Source of the DNA: Bacteroidota bacterium
Lineage (GTDB): Bacteria > Bacteroidota > Bacteroidia > Bacteroidales > B18-G4
Direction of reading: 5' to 3'
Assembly (NCBI GenBank): GCA_003648575.1
Contig: QMPN01000130.1
Location: forward strand, 1 to 8,257
DNA length: 8,257 nt
Shown: one piece after another, positions 1 through 6,238 of the stretch
How the letters are laid out: each line of letters starts with the position of its first letter
Position numbering within the stretch: the stretch's first letter is position 1
Program-made: the position numbers and the translations under genes
Notes under the pieces: model-generated
What the model saw: only the letters and a program-made list of their open reading frames with translations
Database searches by the model: none
Told to the model about the DNA's origin: nothing

Positions 1-1327
1 ATACGTGACCGACAAGGTCATCACGCTGACTATCCTGGGTGATAAAAGTGCGAAGCTTTACATCTTTTACCGCAATATTCTCAACCCTCGGACGGAAAGA
101 AAGGATCTCCTGCAGCTTTGCGGAATCTTTTGCCGGATCGATCTCGCTGATCTCTTTATGTTTGATATCGTCGCAAACATTATGAAGTTCATTGATCATC
201 CCCCTGAATGCCGACGAGGCGGTATTTGGAATGTACGAGAATACTGCATTATGCAGGTCGTTATCTATGGCATCCATAACAGCAGGCACCAGCGCCCGCC
301 CCAGGCGTTTCCGTTCCCGGTAAATATCAGAATCCGTCCCACGGGAAAAGTAAATCCTTTCAAATGAGCAAGACTTTCTCTCGAGAGGATCCAGGAAGGC
401 TTCCTCTGTGTATGATCCATTTTTCTTGATCACAAGGGCATGCCCGGGCTGTAATTCCTTCACATCATCCTGTGAAACATTGAAGGAAGTTTGAATGACC
501 GGTCTTTCAGATGCAGCCACAATCACCTCATCATCTGCATAATAGAAGGCAGGACGTATGCCTGATGGATCTCGCATAAGGAAGGCGTCACCATGGCCCA
601 ACATTCCGCCAATGGCATATCCCCCATCCCAGGATTTACTTGAGTTGATCAGTATCTCCTGAATATTTATACTATCCGCAATACGTGGGGAGATATCCCT
701 CTTTTCAAAACCATCCTTTTTAAACTGCTGGTAAAGTTTTTCGTTTTCCGCATCCAGGAAATGTCCAATCTTTTCCATAATGGTGACGGTATCCGATGTC
801 TCCACAGGATATTGGCCCATGTCGATTAGCAGGTTAAAAAGCTCATCAACATTGGTCATGTTAAAATTTCCTGCCAGCACCAGGGTCTTGGTCATCCAAT
901 TGTTAAAACGGATCATCGGCTGGAGGTTTTCTACCACATTGGTACCGAAAGTACCATAACGCAGGTGGCCCATAAAAAGCTCACCGGAAAACTCCATATT
1001 CTCTTTCAGCCATTGAACATCATTGAGACGTTCAGGCTTACTCAGGGCCATATCAGAGAATGGCTGATAGGCTCTTTTAAAGATATCCTGTATGGATGAA
1101 ACAGAATTCGAGCGTATTCTGTTGATGTATTTATTGCCTGGCTCGAGGTCGAACTTCAGGCATGCCATCCCGGCACCATCCTGTCCCCTGTTGTGCTGCT
1201 TCTGCATCATCAGGTGCAATTTATTCAGGCCGTAGAGGGGCGTACCGTATTTCGAAAGATAATATTCCAGCGGTTTTAGCAATCGCACCATGGCGATCCC
1301 GCATTCATGCTTGATGAGTTCACTCAT
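1..1327 (-). CDS. purF: Amidophosphoribosyltransferase-like protein, Bacteroidota type (3' part missing)
   Basis: Probably makes 5-phosphoribosylamine from PRPP and glutamine, the first step of purine synthesis, in the cytoplasm. Reading from the ATG at 1327, 442 codons are open to the left edge; the gene continues outside. An 8-residue propeptide precedes Cys9 (HECGIAMVRL), the expected N-terminal nucleophile of class II glutamine amidotransferases. Further landmarks are QHNRGQDGAG (44-53), GHLRYGTFGTN (120-130), AGNFNMTN (152-159), SDTV (178-181), GHGDAFLMRDPSGIRP (244-259), ASERP (272-276) and the start of the phosphoribosyltransferase domain, YFSRGTDSDIYRERKR (326-341) and YIPNTAS (365-371). 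The PRPP-binding loop (DDSIVRGT in PurF) should lie beyond the edge. Oddity: canonical PurF has NGNLTN where this has AGNFNMTN, so the oxyanion-hole Asn appears to be Ala152. It could be a paralogue beside a canonical PurF elsewhere. Family certain, exact role less so. Confidence 0.9.
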   Translation of the reverse strand, partial: MSELIKHECGIAMVRLLKPLEYYLSKYGTPLYGLNKLHLMMQKQHNRGQDGAGMACLKFDLEPGNKYINRIRSNSVSSIQDIFKRAYQPFSDMALSKPERLNDVQWLKENMEFSGELFMGHLRYGTFGTNVVENLQPMIRFNNWMTKTLVLAGNFNMTNVDELFNLLIDMGQYPVETSDTVTIMEKIGHFLDAENEKLYQQFKKDGFEKRDISPRIADSINIQEILINSSKSWDGGYAIGGMLGHGDAFLMRDPSGIRPAFYYADDEVIVAASERPVIQTSFNVSQDDVKELQPGHALVIKKNGSYTEEAFLDPLERKSCSFERIYFSRGTDSDIYRERKRLGRALVPAVMDAIDNDLHNAVFSYIPNTASSAFRGMINELHNVCDDIKHKEISEIDPAKDSAKLQEILSFRPRVENIAVKDVKLRTFITQDSQRDDLVGHV

Positions 1328-1355
1328 GCTAACAAAATTGAAAGTAGCTGCAATG

Positions 1356-1363
1356 CAAAGTTA
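1356..1363 (-). promoter_or_regulatory. Candidate -7 promoter element for the purF-like gene
   Basis: TAACTTTG read on the minus strand matches all fixed positions of the Bacteroidota TAnnTTTG element. It would start transcription about 20 nt before the ATG at 1327. The -33 partner is not clear: the position holds only a T-rich stretch (about 1386-1392), so this is a motif match rather than a proven promoter. Confidence 0.4.
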
Positions 1364-1384
1364 ACATAAATCAATACTGGCATA

Positions 1385-1406
1385 TGAAAAACAGGCAGCT
1401 GTTTCA
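1385..1406. repeat. Inverted repeat in the divergent spacer
   Basis: The perfect core is AAACAG (1389-1394), loop GCAG, CTGTTT (1399-1404). Allowing an AA bulge, the arms extend to TGAAA/TTTCA, spanning 1385-1406. It lies between two divergent genes and could be an operator or a weak hairpin. There is no T-tract after it to suggest a terminator on either strand. Chance occurrence is possible. Confidence 0.35.
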
Positions 1407-1485
1407 AACATTCACAGCCTCATTTATCAACATCAGGGGATAATTTGCTATTTTAGTTAGCTCAAATAAATTCAAAAGCTATACT

Positions 1486-3093
1486 ATGACCATTTCAAGG
1501 CCCCAACTTTTCAAATCGCTATCATTTTTTATCGCCCTTAGCCTGTGTTTATCTTTGTCATCCCAGGTAGATCCACGCTCTCCTTCACCATATCCTGATG
1601 AATGTACAAGCATCACAGCGGGAAAGCTTGCTACTGTAGATGGATCGGTGATCACCTCACATACCGACGACAGCCACCGTACACGTTCATGGATGGATAT
1701 CGTACCTGCCATAAACTATGAAGATGGCAGCATGGTGACCATGTACAAACGCTCGGCCTGCGACAGCTTTGCCATGCCCAGCTATGCCCATGTTCCTATT
1801 GGAAAGATCCCACAGGTCTCCAGCACCTATGGCTACGTCAATACTGCATATCCCTGTATGAACGATCATCAGCTGGCCATAGGAGAATCTACCTTTGGCG
1901 GAAGGGCTGTGTTGCAGTCGGACAAAGGCCTGATCGATTGCCAGCGGCTCTGCCTGCTCATGCTCGAACGTTGTACCACAGCCCGCGAAGCCATCAGCAT
2001 GGCCGGGGAGCTGACAGAACAATACGGATGGAATGATGCCGGTGAGTGCCTTACCATTGCCGATAAGAAAGAGGTGTGGCACTTCGAGATCGTTGGTCCG
2101 GGAAAAGGAAAAGTAGGAGCCATTTGGGTAGCACAGCGCGTTCCTGATGATCACATATCGGTAAACGCCAATGCCAGCACCATCAAGCAGATCGATCCGA
2201 AGGATAGTGATTATTTCATGGCCTCCAAAAATATCTATGATATGGCACTGGACTCAGGCTGGTGTGCATCAAAAGAAGATTTTCAGTTTTGCTATGCATA
2301 TGCACCACATAGCAGGACATCCCTGGCAGCCCGTCGAAGGGAATGGCGGGTATTCGACCTGGTTGCCCCGTCACTTCATCTTGACCCCAATGCTGAAAAT
2401 CATCCCTTCTCAGTAAAACCCGATGAGCCGGTTACCATGGAAAAGCTGGTGAGTATCTTTAAAGACTATTATGAAGGCACGCCTTTCAACTTCGTGAAAG
2501 ATATCACTGTAACTGATGATTCAGGCAAAACAGTATTATCACCACTGGCCAATCCTTTTATGCCATACGACATGAACAAAGTGTTCAGGATCAATGGCGG
2601 ATGGGGATGGCTTGGCGAGCGGACCATTGCCCGATGGTATACCATGTATGCCACCATTATTCAGTGCCGCGACTGGCTACCCGATGAGATTGGTGGTGTG
2701 GTTTGGCTTGCGCAGGACAATGTGGCCAGCTCAATCTATATTCCTGTATATTGCAGCGTTTCAGATCTTCCTGTTTCATATAAAACCCCCGGCCGGCCGA
2801 ATGGCTATTCTACCGAGTCAGCCTGGTGGGCCTTTAACCGCCTTGGGACCCTCACCGCACAGCGCTGGGGCGATATGCGCCACGATGTGGATGCCGTATG
2901 GGATCCCATGCAGGCGGAAATGTTTGGCAACCAGGCAGAAATTGAAAAAGAAGCACTGAAGATTTATAAGGAAAACCCCGAAAAAGCACGCGCTTTTCTT
3001 ACCGAATATTCCAATAAATGGGGTAAAAAGGTGGTAAAAGAAGCCTGGATGCTGGGTGATTACCTCTGGACCAAATATGATGAACTCTTCTAA
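1486..3093 (+). CDS. Secreted C69-family dipeptidase (PepD type)
   Basis: A 535-residue Ntn-hydrolase of peptidase family C69, which cleaves dipeptides. Residues 1-27 form a signal peptide with a hydrophobic core (FFIALSLCLSLSS), so the enzyme acts in the periplasm or outside; C21 lacks a good lipobox. The predicted nucleophile is Cys40 in ECTSITAGKLATVDGS (39-54), normally exposed by removal of the preceding residues, followed by the family's HTDD (59-62). Further C69-like segments are MNDHQLAIGESTFGGR (125-140) and, from G186, GECLTIADKKEVWHFEI leading to VAQRVPDDHISVNAN. Length is normal for the family and the frame is intact. The ATG at 1486 is chosen because it directly begins the signal peptide. 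The carrier gene follows after 41 bp, suggesting a peptide-use operon. Substrate specificity cannot be read from the sequence. Confidence 0.93.
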   Translation: MTISRPQLFKSLSFFIALSLCLSLSSQVDPRSPSPYPDECTSITAGKLATVDGSVITSHTDDSHRTRSWMDIVPAINYEDGSMVTMYKRSACDSFAMPSYAHVPIGKIPQVSSTYGYVNTAYPCMNDHQLAIGESTFGGRAVLQSDKGLIDCQRLCLLMLERCTTAREAISMAGELTEQYGWNDAGECLTIADKKEVWHFEIVGPGKGKVGAIWVAQRVPDDHISVNANASTIKQIDPKDSDYFMASKNIYDMALDSGWCASKEDFQFCYAYAPHSRTSLAARRREWRVFDLVAPSLHLDPNAENHPFSVKPDEPVTMEKLVSIFKDYYEGTPFNFVKDITVTDDSGKTVLSPLANPFMPYDMNKVFRINGGWGWLGERTIARWYTMYATIIQCRDWLPDEIGGVVWLAQDNVASSIYIPVYCSVSDLPVSYKTPGRPNGYSTESAWWAFNRLGTLTAQRWGDMRHDVDAVWDPMQAEMFGNQAEIEKEALKIYKENPEKARAFLTEYSNKWGKKVVKEAWMLGDYLWTKYDELF

Positions 3094-3134
3094 ACACAAT
3101 TTCTATTTAAAGCAATCACACTGAAAATCCTGCC

Positions 3135-4754
3135 ATGGCAAAAAAGCTGAAGTTCCCACACACCTATGTGATTATATTTTACACCATCGTCATAGCAGCC
3201 ATTCTCAGCTGGATGATACCCGGTGGAGAATATGTTGAAGTGCTAAGCATGCAGGATGGAAAGGAAACCACCGAGTTGGTGTACCAATCCATCGAAAGCC
3301 AACCACAAACATGGGAAGTTTTTGCCGCCCTCTTCGAAGGCTTCGAACGGCAGTCGGGCATCATTGTATTCATCTTCATGATAGGTGGTGCCTTCTGGAT
3401 ACTGAACGAAAGCAAGTCGATTGATGTGGGGATTTTCTCCTTCCTGGGCTTTACCAGGAAGCTTGAAAAGATTCGCTTCATCCGTAAGATCGGGGTAGAC
3501 AACATTGTGATGACCATGATCATGCTTATGTTTTCCATCTTCGGCGCAGTATTCGGCATGAGCGAAGAAACGATTGCCTTTATCATCATCCTGGTCCCCC
3601 TGTCCATTTCCATGGGCTATGACTCCATTACCGGGGTGGGGCTTGTTTTTGTATCGGCAGGCCTGGGTTTTGCCGGAGCTATACTCAACCCCTTTACCAT
3701 TGGTATTGCCCAGGGCATTGCTGAGCTGCCCCTCTTCTCAGGACTGGAATATCGCTTATTTTGCTGGGCCGTGATCAACTTTATCGGGATCTTTTATATT
3801 CTTCGCTGGGCCAATAAGGTTAAGAGGAACCCACGCGCCTCCTATGTTTATGACGATGACGAATACTGGCGCAAAAGCCATGAAGCCGGAAGCGAAAAAG
3901 TTAAATACCACACTCCCCTCTCAGCCTGGATCACCTATGGACTAACACTTATTGCAATGGGGATATTCGCCTGGAAATATCCATATTCGCCCATGAGGGT
4001 TGGCGACTATCCGCCCTTAGAATTAATGATGGTTCCGGCCGGCGTCATCTTATTTGCCATCACCGGATTTTTAACATTGCGCAAGTCTGTGCATTTTTTC
4101 ATTCTGAACCTCCTGTCCTTTACCATTTACTTCCTCATTGTTGGGGTGATGGGTTATGCATGGTACATTATGGAGATCGCAACGCTGTTCTTTGCCATGG
4201 GCATCCTTTCAGGTATTGCCATGAATTACAGTCCGAACCGCATCACTAAATTATTTATTGAAGGGATGAAAGACATTCTTTCTGCTGCGGTGATCGTTGG
4301 GCTGGCAGGTGGCATCATTGTGATACTGGAAGACGGGAAGATCATCAGCACCATTTTATACAGCTTGTCGAAAGGTATGCAGGATGTGGGTGAGATCACC
4401 TCTATCGGCATTATGTATATTATTCAAAACATTATTAATATCCTCATCCCGTCAGGCTCTGCCAAGGCAGCCATTACCATGCCCATCATGGCACCTTTCT
4501 CTGATCTGATAGGCCTTTCCCGGCAAGCCACCGTCATGGCTTTTCAATTCGGCGATGGCTTCACCAATATGATCACCCCTACCTCGGGAGTACTCATGGG
4601 TGTACTCGGAGTGGCCAGAATTCCGTATAATAAATGGGTAAAATGGGTAGCGCCCCTGATCATCATCATGCTGATCCTTGGCTTTCTACTACTGATACCA
4701 ACTGTGACAATGGATTTGCCTGGCTTCGAGCTTGATTTACACCTTCGAGATTAG
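3135..4754 (+). CDS. yfcC: YfcC-family (DcuC superfamily) inner-membrane carrier
   Basis: A 539-residue polytopic membrane protein with roughly 12-14 hydrophobic segments. The N-terminus FPHTYVIIF...WMIPGGEY (7-33) is the YfcC hallmark. Other conserved stretches are GMSEETIAF (141-149), NPFTIGIAQG (185-194), EIATLFFAMGILSGIA (347-362), IPSGSAKAAITMPIMAPFSD (438-457) and FQFGDGFTNMITPTSG (470-485), the last two resembling paired re-entrant transport motifs. Relatives are annotated as C4-dicarboxylate or basic amino acid carriers; the substrate here is unknown, though the dipeptidase 41 bp upstream points to amino acids or peptides. An oddity is about 60 extra residues at 281-343, with two probable membrane spans just before the EIAT motif, where YfcC proteins I recall have one. 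The ATG at 3135 gives the family's usual MxKKxKFPHTYV start. Confidence 0.88.
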   Translation: MAKKLKFPHTYVIIFYTIVIAAILSWMIPGGEYVEVLSMQDGKETTELVYQSIESQPQTWEVFAALFEGFERQSGIIVFIFMIGGAFWILNESKSIDVGIFSFLGFTRKLEKIRFIRKIGVDNIVMTMIMLMFSIFGAVFGMSEETIAFIIILVPLSISMGYDSITGVGLVFVSAGLGFAGAILNPFTIGIAQGIAELPLFSGLEYRLFCWAVINFIGIFYILRWANKVKRNPRASYVYDDDEYWRKSHEAGSEKVKYHTPLSAWITYGLTLIAMGIFAWKYPYSPMRVGDYPPLELMMVPAGVILFAITGFLTLRKSVHFFILNLLSFTIYFLIVGVMGYAWYIMEIATLFFAMGILSGIAMNYSPNRITKLFIEGMKDILSAAVIVGLAGGIIVILEDGKIISTILYSLSKGMQDVGEITSIGIMYIIQNIINILIPSGSAKAAITMPIMAPFSDLIGLSRQATVMAFQFGDGFTNMITPTSGVLMGVLGVARIPYNKWVKWVAPLIIIMLILGFLLLIPTVTMDLPGFELDLHLRD

Positions 4755-4756
4755 GC

Positions 4757-4820
4757 ACTCTAAACTCTTAACTCTTCACAAATCAACCCAACACTCAACA
4801 CTCAACACCCAACACTTTAA
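4757..4820. repeat. Degenerate heptad tandem repeat filling a convergent spacer
   Basis: Nearly the whole gap between the carrier and pfkA stop codons falls into 7-bp units: ACTCTAA, ACTCTTA, ACTCTTC, ACAAATC, an 8-bp unit AACCCAAC, then ACTCAAC twice, ACCCAAC and ACTTTAA. The last unit overlaps the pfkA stop codon. All begin with A, mostly AC, and the plus strand has only two G (4755 and the stop codon's) in this stretch before 4822. No inverted repeat is visible, so I see no ordinary hairpin terminator between the two convergent genes. Confidence 0.75.
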
Positions 4821-5863
4821 AGCCTCTTGCCATCACCAAAGCAAACATCCATTTTCCTGGAGTTAACAATCATATGGTGATCGGTGGGAACGGTACGCAA
4901 CTTATCAGCCACCTCCTCGAGCGGCATGCCAATTATCTTATTGTCTTTCAAAGCCACCATAACGCCAAATTCCCCTTTGCTGATCATTTCTACAGCCGAG
5001 GCACCGTAGCGGGTGGCCAGCAGGCGATCCATGGGCGACGGACTGCCTCCACGTTGTATATATCCGAGTATTGTTTGCCTGGCTTCCAGCTCGGTTTCTG
5101 CTTCTATCATGTCGCTGATATGCTGTGCTGCTGATTTGCCTTTCTTATGCTTGATGCCTTCTGCCACCACGACAATAGAATAAGGCTTTTTGTTCTGTGC
5201 CCTGCGGAGAAGATAATTTGCCACCACCTTCTCATCGTATTCGATCTCCGGGATCAGGATCACATCACCACCACCGGCCAGACCTGAATAGAGTGCCAGC
5301 CAACCTGCATGATGCCCCATGACCTCTATCACCATAATACGCTTATGTGAGTTGGCCGTGCTGTGTAAGCGGTCTATGGCATCGGTAGCTATGGTCACTG
5401 CCGAGTCGAAACCGAAGGTAACATCCGTTCCCCACACATCATTATCGATGGTTTTGGGCAAGCCAATGATATTCAGCCCTTCCTTAGCCAGTTTGGAAGC
5501 AGTGCGTTGTGTACCGTTGCCTCCGATCACCACCAGGGCATCCAATCCCATCTCATCGTAATGTTTGCGAATGAGCTTGGGCTTATCAATCTTGTTGAAC
5601 TGTTTCTTATCTTCCTTAAATGGCTTTTCCCTTGATGTGCCCAGTATGGTCCCTCCCAGGGTAAGAATGCCTGACAACTCAGTTTCCTGCAACTCACGGT
5701 ACTCCTGATTGATCATGCCCAGAAAGCCTGAGGAGAACCCATAAACCTGCATGCCGTATTCTACAATGGCCGTTTTTCCGACGCCACGAATGGCGGCATT
5801 TAATCCCGGGCAATCGCCACCGGCAGTCAAAATTCCTATCTTCTTTCCCTTTGTATTAGACAT
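4817..5863 (-). CDS. pfkA: 6-phosphofructokinase
   Basis: Phosphorylates fructose 6-phosphate to fructose 1,6-bisphosphate in glycolysis, in the cytoplasm. Two starts are possible: ATG at 5863 (348 aa) or an upstream in-frame ATG at 5890 (357 aa). I prefer 5863, because it leads directly into SNTKGKKIGILTAGGD and a possible -7 element overlaps the upstream codons. Using the 357-aa numbering: GGDCPGLN (24-31), GGNGTQ (123-128), PKTIDND (145-151; catalytic Asp149), MGHHAGW (191-197), PEIEYDE (214-220) and GYIQRGGSPSPMDR (276-289). The GGDCPGLN and PKTIDND variants place it with the mixed ATP/PPi group rather than classic E. coli PfkA. Gly126 favours ATP, while Lys146 is a residue also found in PPi enzymes, so the phosphoryl donor is uncertain. 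Asn125 and His193 replace the usual Asp and Arg. The gene converges on the carrier gene and is flanked by heptad repeats. Confidence 0.93.
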   Translation of the reverse strand: MSNTKGKKIGILTAGGDCPGLNAAIRGVGKTAIVEYGMQVYGFSSGFLGMINQEYRELQETELSGILTLGGTILGTSREKPFKEDKKQFNKIDKPKLIRKHYDEMGLDALVVIGGNGTQRTASKLAKEGLNIIGLPKTIDNDVWGTDVTFGFDSAVTIATDAIDRLHSTANSHKRIMVIEVMGHHAGWLALYSGLAGGGDVILIPEIEYDEKVVANYLLRRAQNKKPYSIVVVAEGIKHKKGKSAAQHISDMIEAETELEARQTILGYIQRGGSPSPMDRLLATRYGASAVEMISKGEFGVMVALKDNKIIGMPLEEVADKLRTVPTDHHMIVNSRKMDVCFGDGKRL

Positions 5864-5877
5864 AAGGCTGTTTTTTG

Positions 5878-5885
5878 TAAAGTTA
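5878..5885 (-). promoter_or_regulatory. Weak candidate -7 element for pfkA
   Basis: TAACTTTA on the minus strand differs at one position from TAnnTTTG and lies about 14 bp before the ATG at 5863. If used, the upstream ATG at 5890 would be outside the transcript, which supports the shorter protein. A TTTTG at 5902-5898 is only 12 bp upstream, shorter than the usual spacing of about 19 bp, so the match is poor. Confidence 0.25.
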
Positions 5886-5901
5886 AACATTTACGCACAA
5901 A

Positions 5902-5997
5902 ACCATATACCACATACCCCACACCGCGTACCACGTACCATGTACCACGCCGCGTACCACGCACCGCGTACCGCGCACCGCGCACCGCGTACCGCAC
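5902..5997. repeat. Heptad tandem repeat array, consensus ACCRCGY
   Basis: Thirteen full 7-bp units and one 5-bp partial unit (CGCGT at 5951-5955) run head to tail over 96 bp. The units at 5923, 5963 and 5984 are identical (ACCGCGT), as are those at 5970 and 5977 (ACCGCGC) and those at 5944 and 5956 (ACCACGC). The first three units (ACCATAT, ACCACAT, ACCCCAC) are the most diverged, and GC content rises toward the distal end. The array lies upstream of pfkA. An in-frame TAA immediately before the ATG at 5890 shows the repeat is not part of the pfkA reading frame. It is far more GC-rich than the AT-rich sequence on both sides. Confidence 0.92.
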
Positions 5998-6098
5998 CCT
6001 AAAACAACAACTCATCCTATATATCCGACAGTTCGGTAAGTATTATTTTTTTTATCACACCACCGCATGCATCTTTGTCTCAGCAAAACACCAGAACT
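5998..6098. other. AT-rich spacer, possible promoter for the TPR/kinase operon
   Basis: No gene is visible here. The stretch contains a short CCGA/TCGG inverted repeat (about 6025-6036), a run of eight T (6046-6053) and CATCTTTG (6070-6077), which differs from TAnnTTTG at one position. A T-rich -33-like site (6047-6050) lies 19 bp before it. If this is a promoter, transcription would start near 6084 and give a leader of about 155 nt before the TPR gene. Confidence 0.35.
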
Positions 6099-6185
6099 AT
6101 GAATTGGAAAATTATCATGCTAATCGTTACACTGATCATCACATCAATAGTAAAGATATTAGCACAGCTGATATTCAGCTGCTAA
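6099..6185 (+). CDS. Possible 28-residue hydrophobic leader or small membrane peptide
   Basis: An ATG-to-TAA frame of 28 codons starts MNWKIIMLIV and ends LAQLIFSC. It is almost entirely Ile, Leu, Val and Thr with two Lys, so it looks like a single membrane span or a bare signal sequence. The last residue is Cys in a rough lipobox (LIFSC), directly followed by the stop. It sits just downstream of a candidate promoter and 53 bp before the TPR gene, and its final codons form the hairpin at 6159-6185. It could be a small membrane protein, a leader peptide, the remnant of a truncated lipoprotein, or a chance frame. I recognise no family, and a coding role is unproven. Confidence 0.25.
   Translation: MNWKIIMLIVTLIITSIVKILAQLIFSC
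6159..6185. repeat. Hairpin-forming inverted repeat ahead of the TPR gene
   Basis: CAGCTGA (6165-6171), loop TAT, TCAGCTG (6175-6181) is a perfect 7-bp stem. Skipping a CA bulge (6163-6164), TTAG (6159-6162) pairs with CTAA (6182-6185), giving 11 pairs. No T-tract follows on the plus strand, so it is not a typical intrinsic terminator. It ends exactly with the stop codon of the small ORF at 6099-6185 and lies 53 bp before the TPR start. Confidence 0.5.
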
Positions 6186-6238
6186 AAAGTATAAAAAATG
6201 AAAATCGTAGATTTACTAACTTTAATATTTTAAACATT

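Larger units (their letters stand above)
1328..1485. promoter_or_regulatory. Divergent promoter region between the purF-like gene and the dipeptidase gene
   Basis: This 158-bp AT-rich spacer separates two outward-facing start codons, so it should hold both promoters. On the minus strand TAACTTTG (1363-1356) fits the Bacteroidota -7 consensus TAnnTTTG and sits about 28 bp before the purF-like ATG; no clear TTTG -33 box lies at the right distance. On the plus strand candidates are poorer: TATTTTAG (1449-1456), or TTTG (1444-1447) followed 19 bp later by TAAATTCA (1467-1474). An imperfect inverted repeat at 1385-1406 lies near the middle. No purine-rich ribosome binding site is evident before either start. 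Confidence 0.45.

Noticed and set aside
5..367. A 120-codon plus-strand open frame at the left edge
   Set aside because: It is the antisense shadow of the PurF-like gene, whose minus-strand frame carries recognisable motifs through the same interval.
1687..2154. A 155-codon minus-strand open frame within the dipeptidase gene
   Set aside because: It lies opposite a clear C69 dipeptidase frame, has no recognisable motif and is explained as an antisense shadow; the same holds for the other overlapping frames in 1479-3099.
3179..3613. A 144-codon minus-strand open frame within the carrier gene
   Set aside because: Its Met, Ser and Ile-rich composition is what antisense of a membrane protein gives, and the plus strand has the YfcC motifs.
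5902..5997. CRISPR array
   Set aside because: The repeats are 7 bp with no spacers between them, and no cas gene is in the window.
5751..6002. An 83-codon plus-strand frame ending in repeated His-Arg-Ala-Pro-Arg-Thr-like residues
   Set aside because: It starts antisense to pfkA and its tail is only the translation of the 7-bp repeat array, so it is not a plausible protein.
6025..6053. Possible intrinsic terminator: CCGA/TCGG hairpin followed by eight T
   Set aside because: The stem has only four pairs, the T run is about 10 bp away, and no plus-strand gene ends just upstream.
6104..6238. N-terminal extension of the TPR protein to an ATG at 6104
   Set aside because: The extra 45 residues are polar and would place the obvious signal peptide internally; the start at 6239 begins the signal peptide directly.
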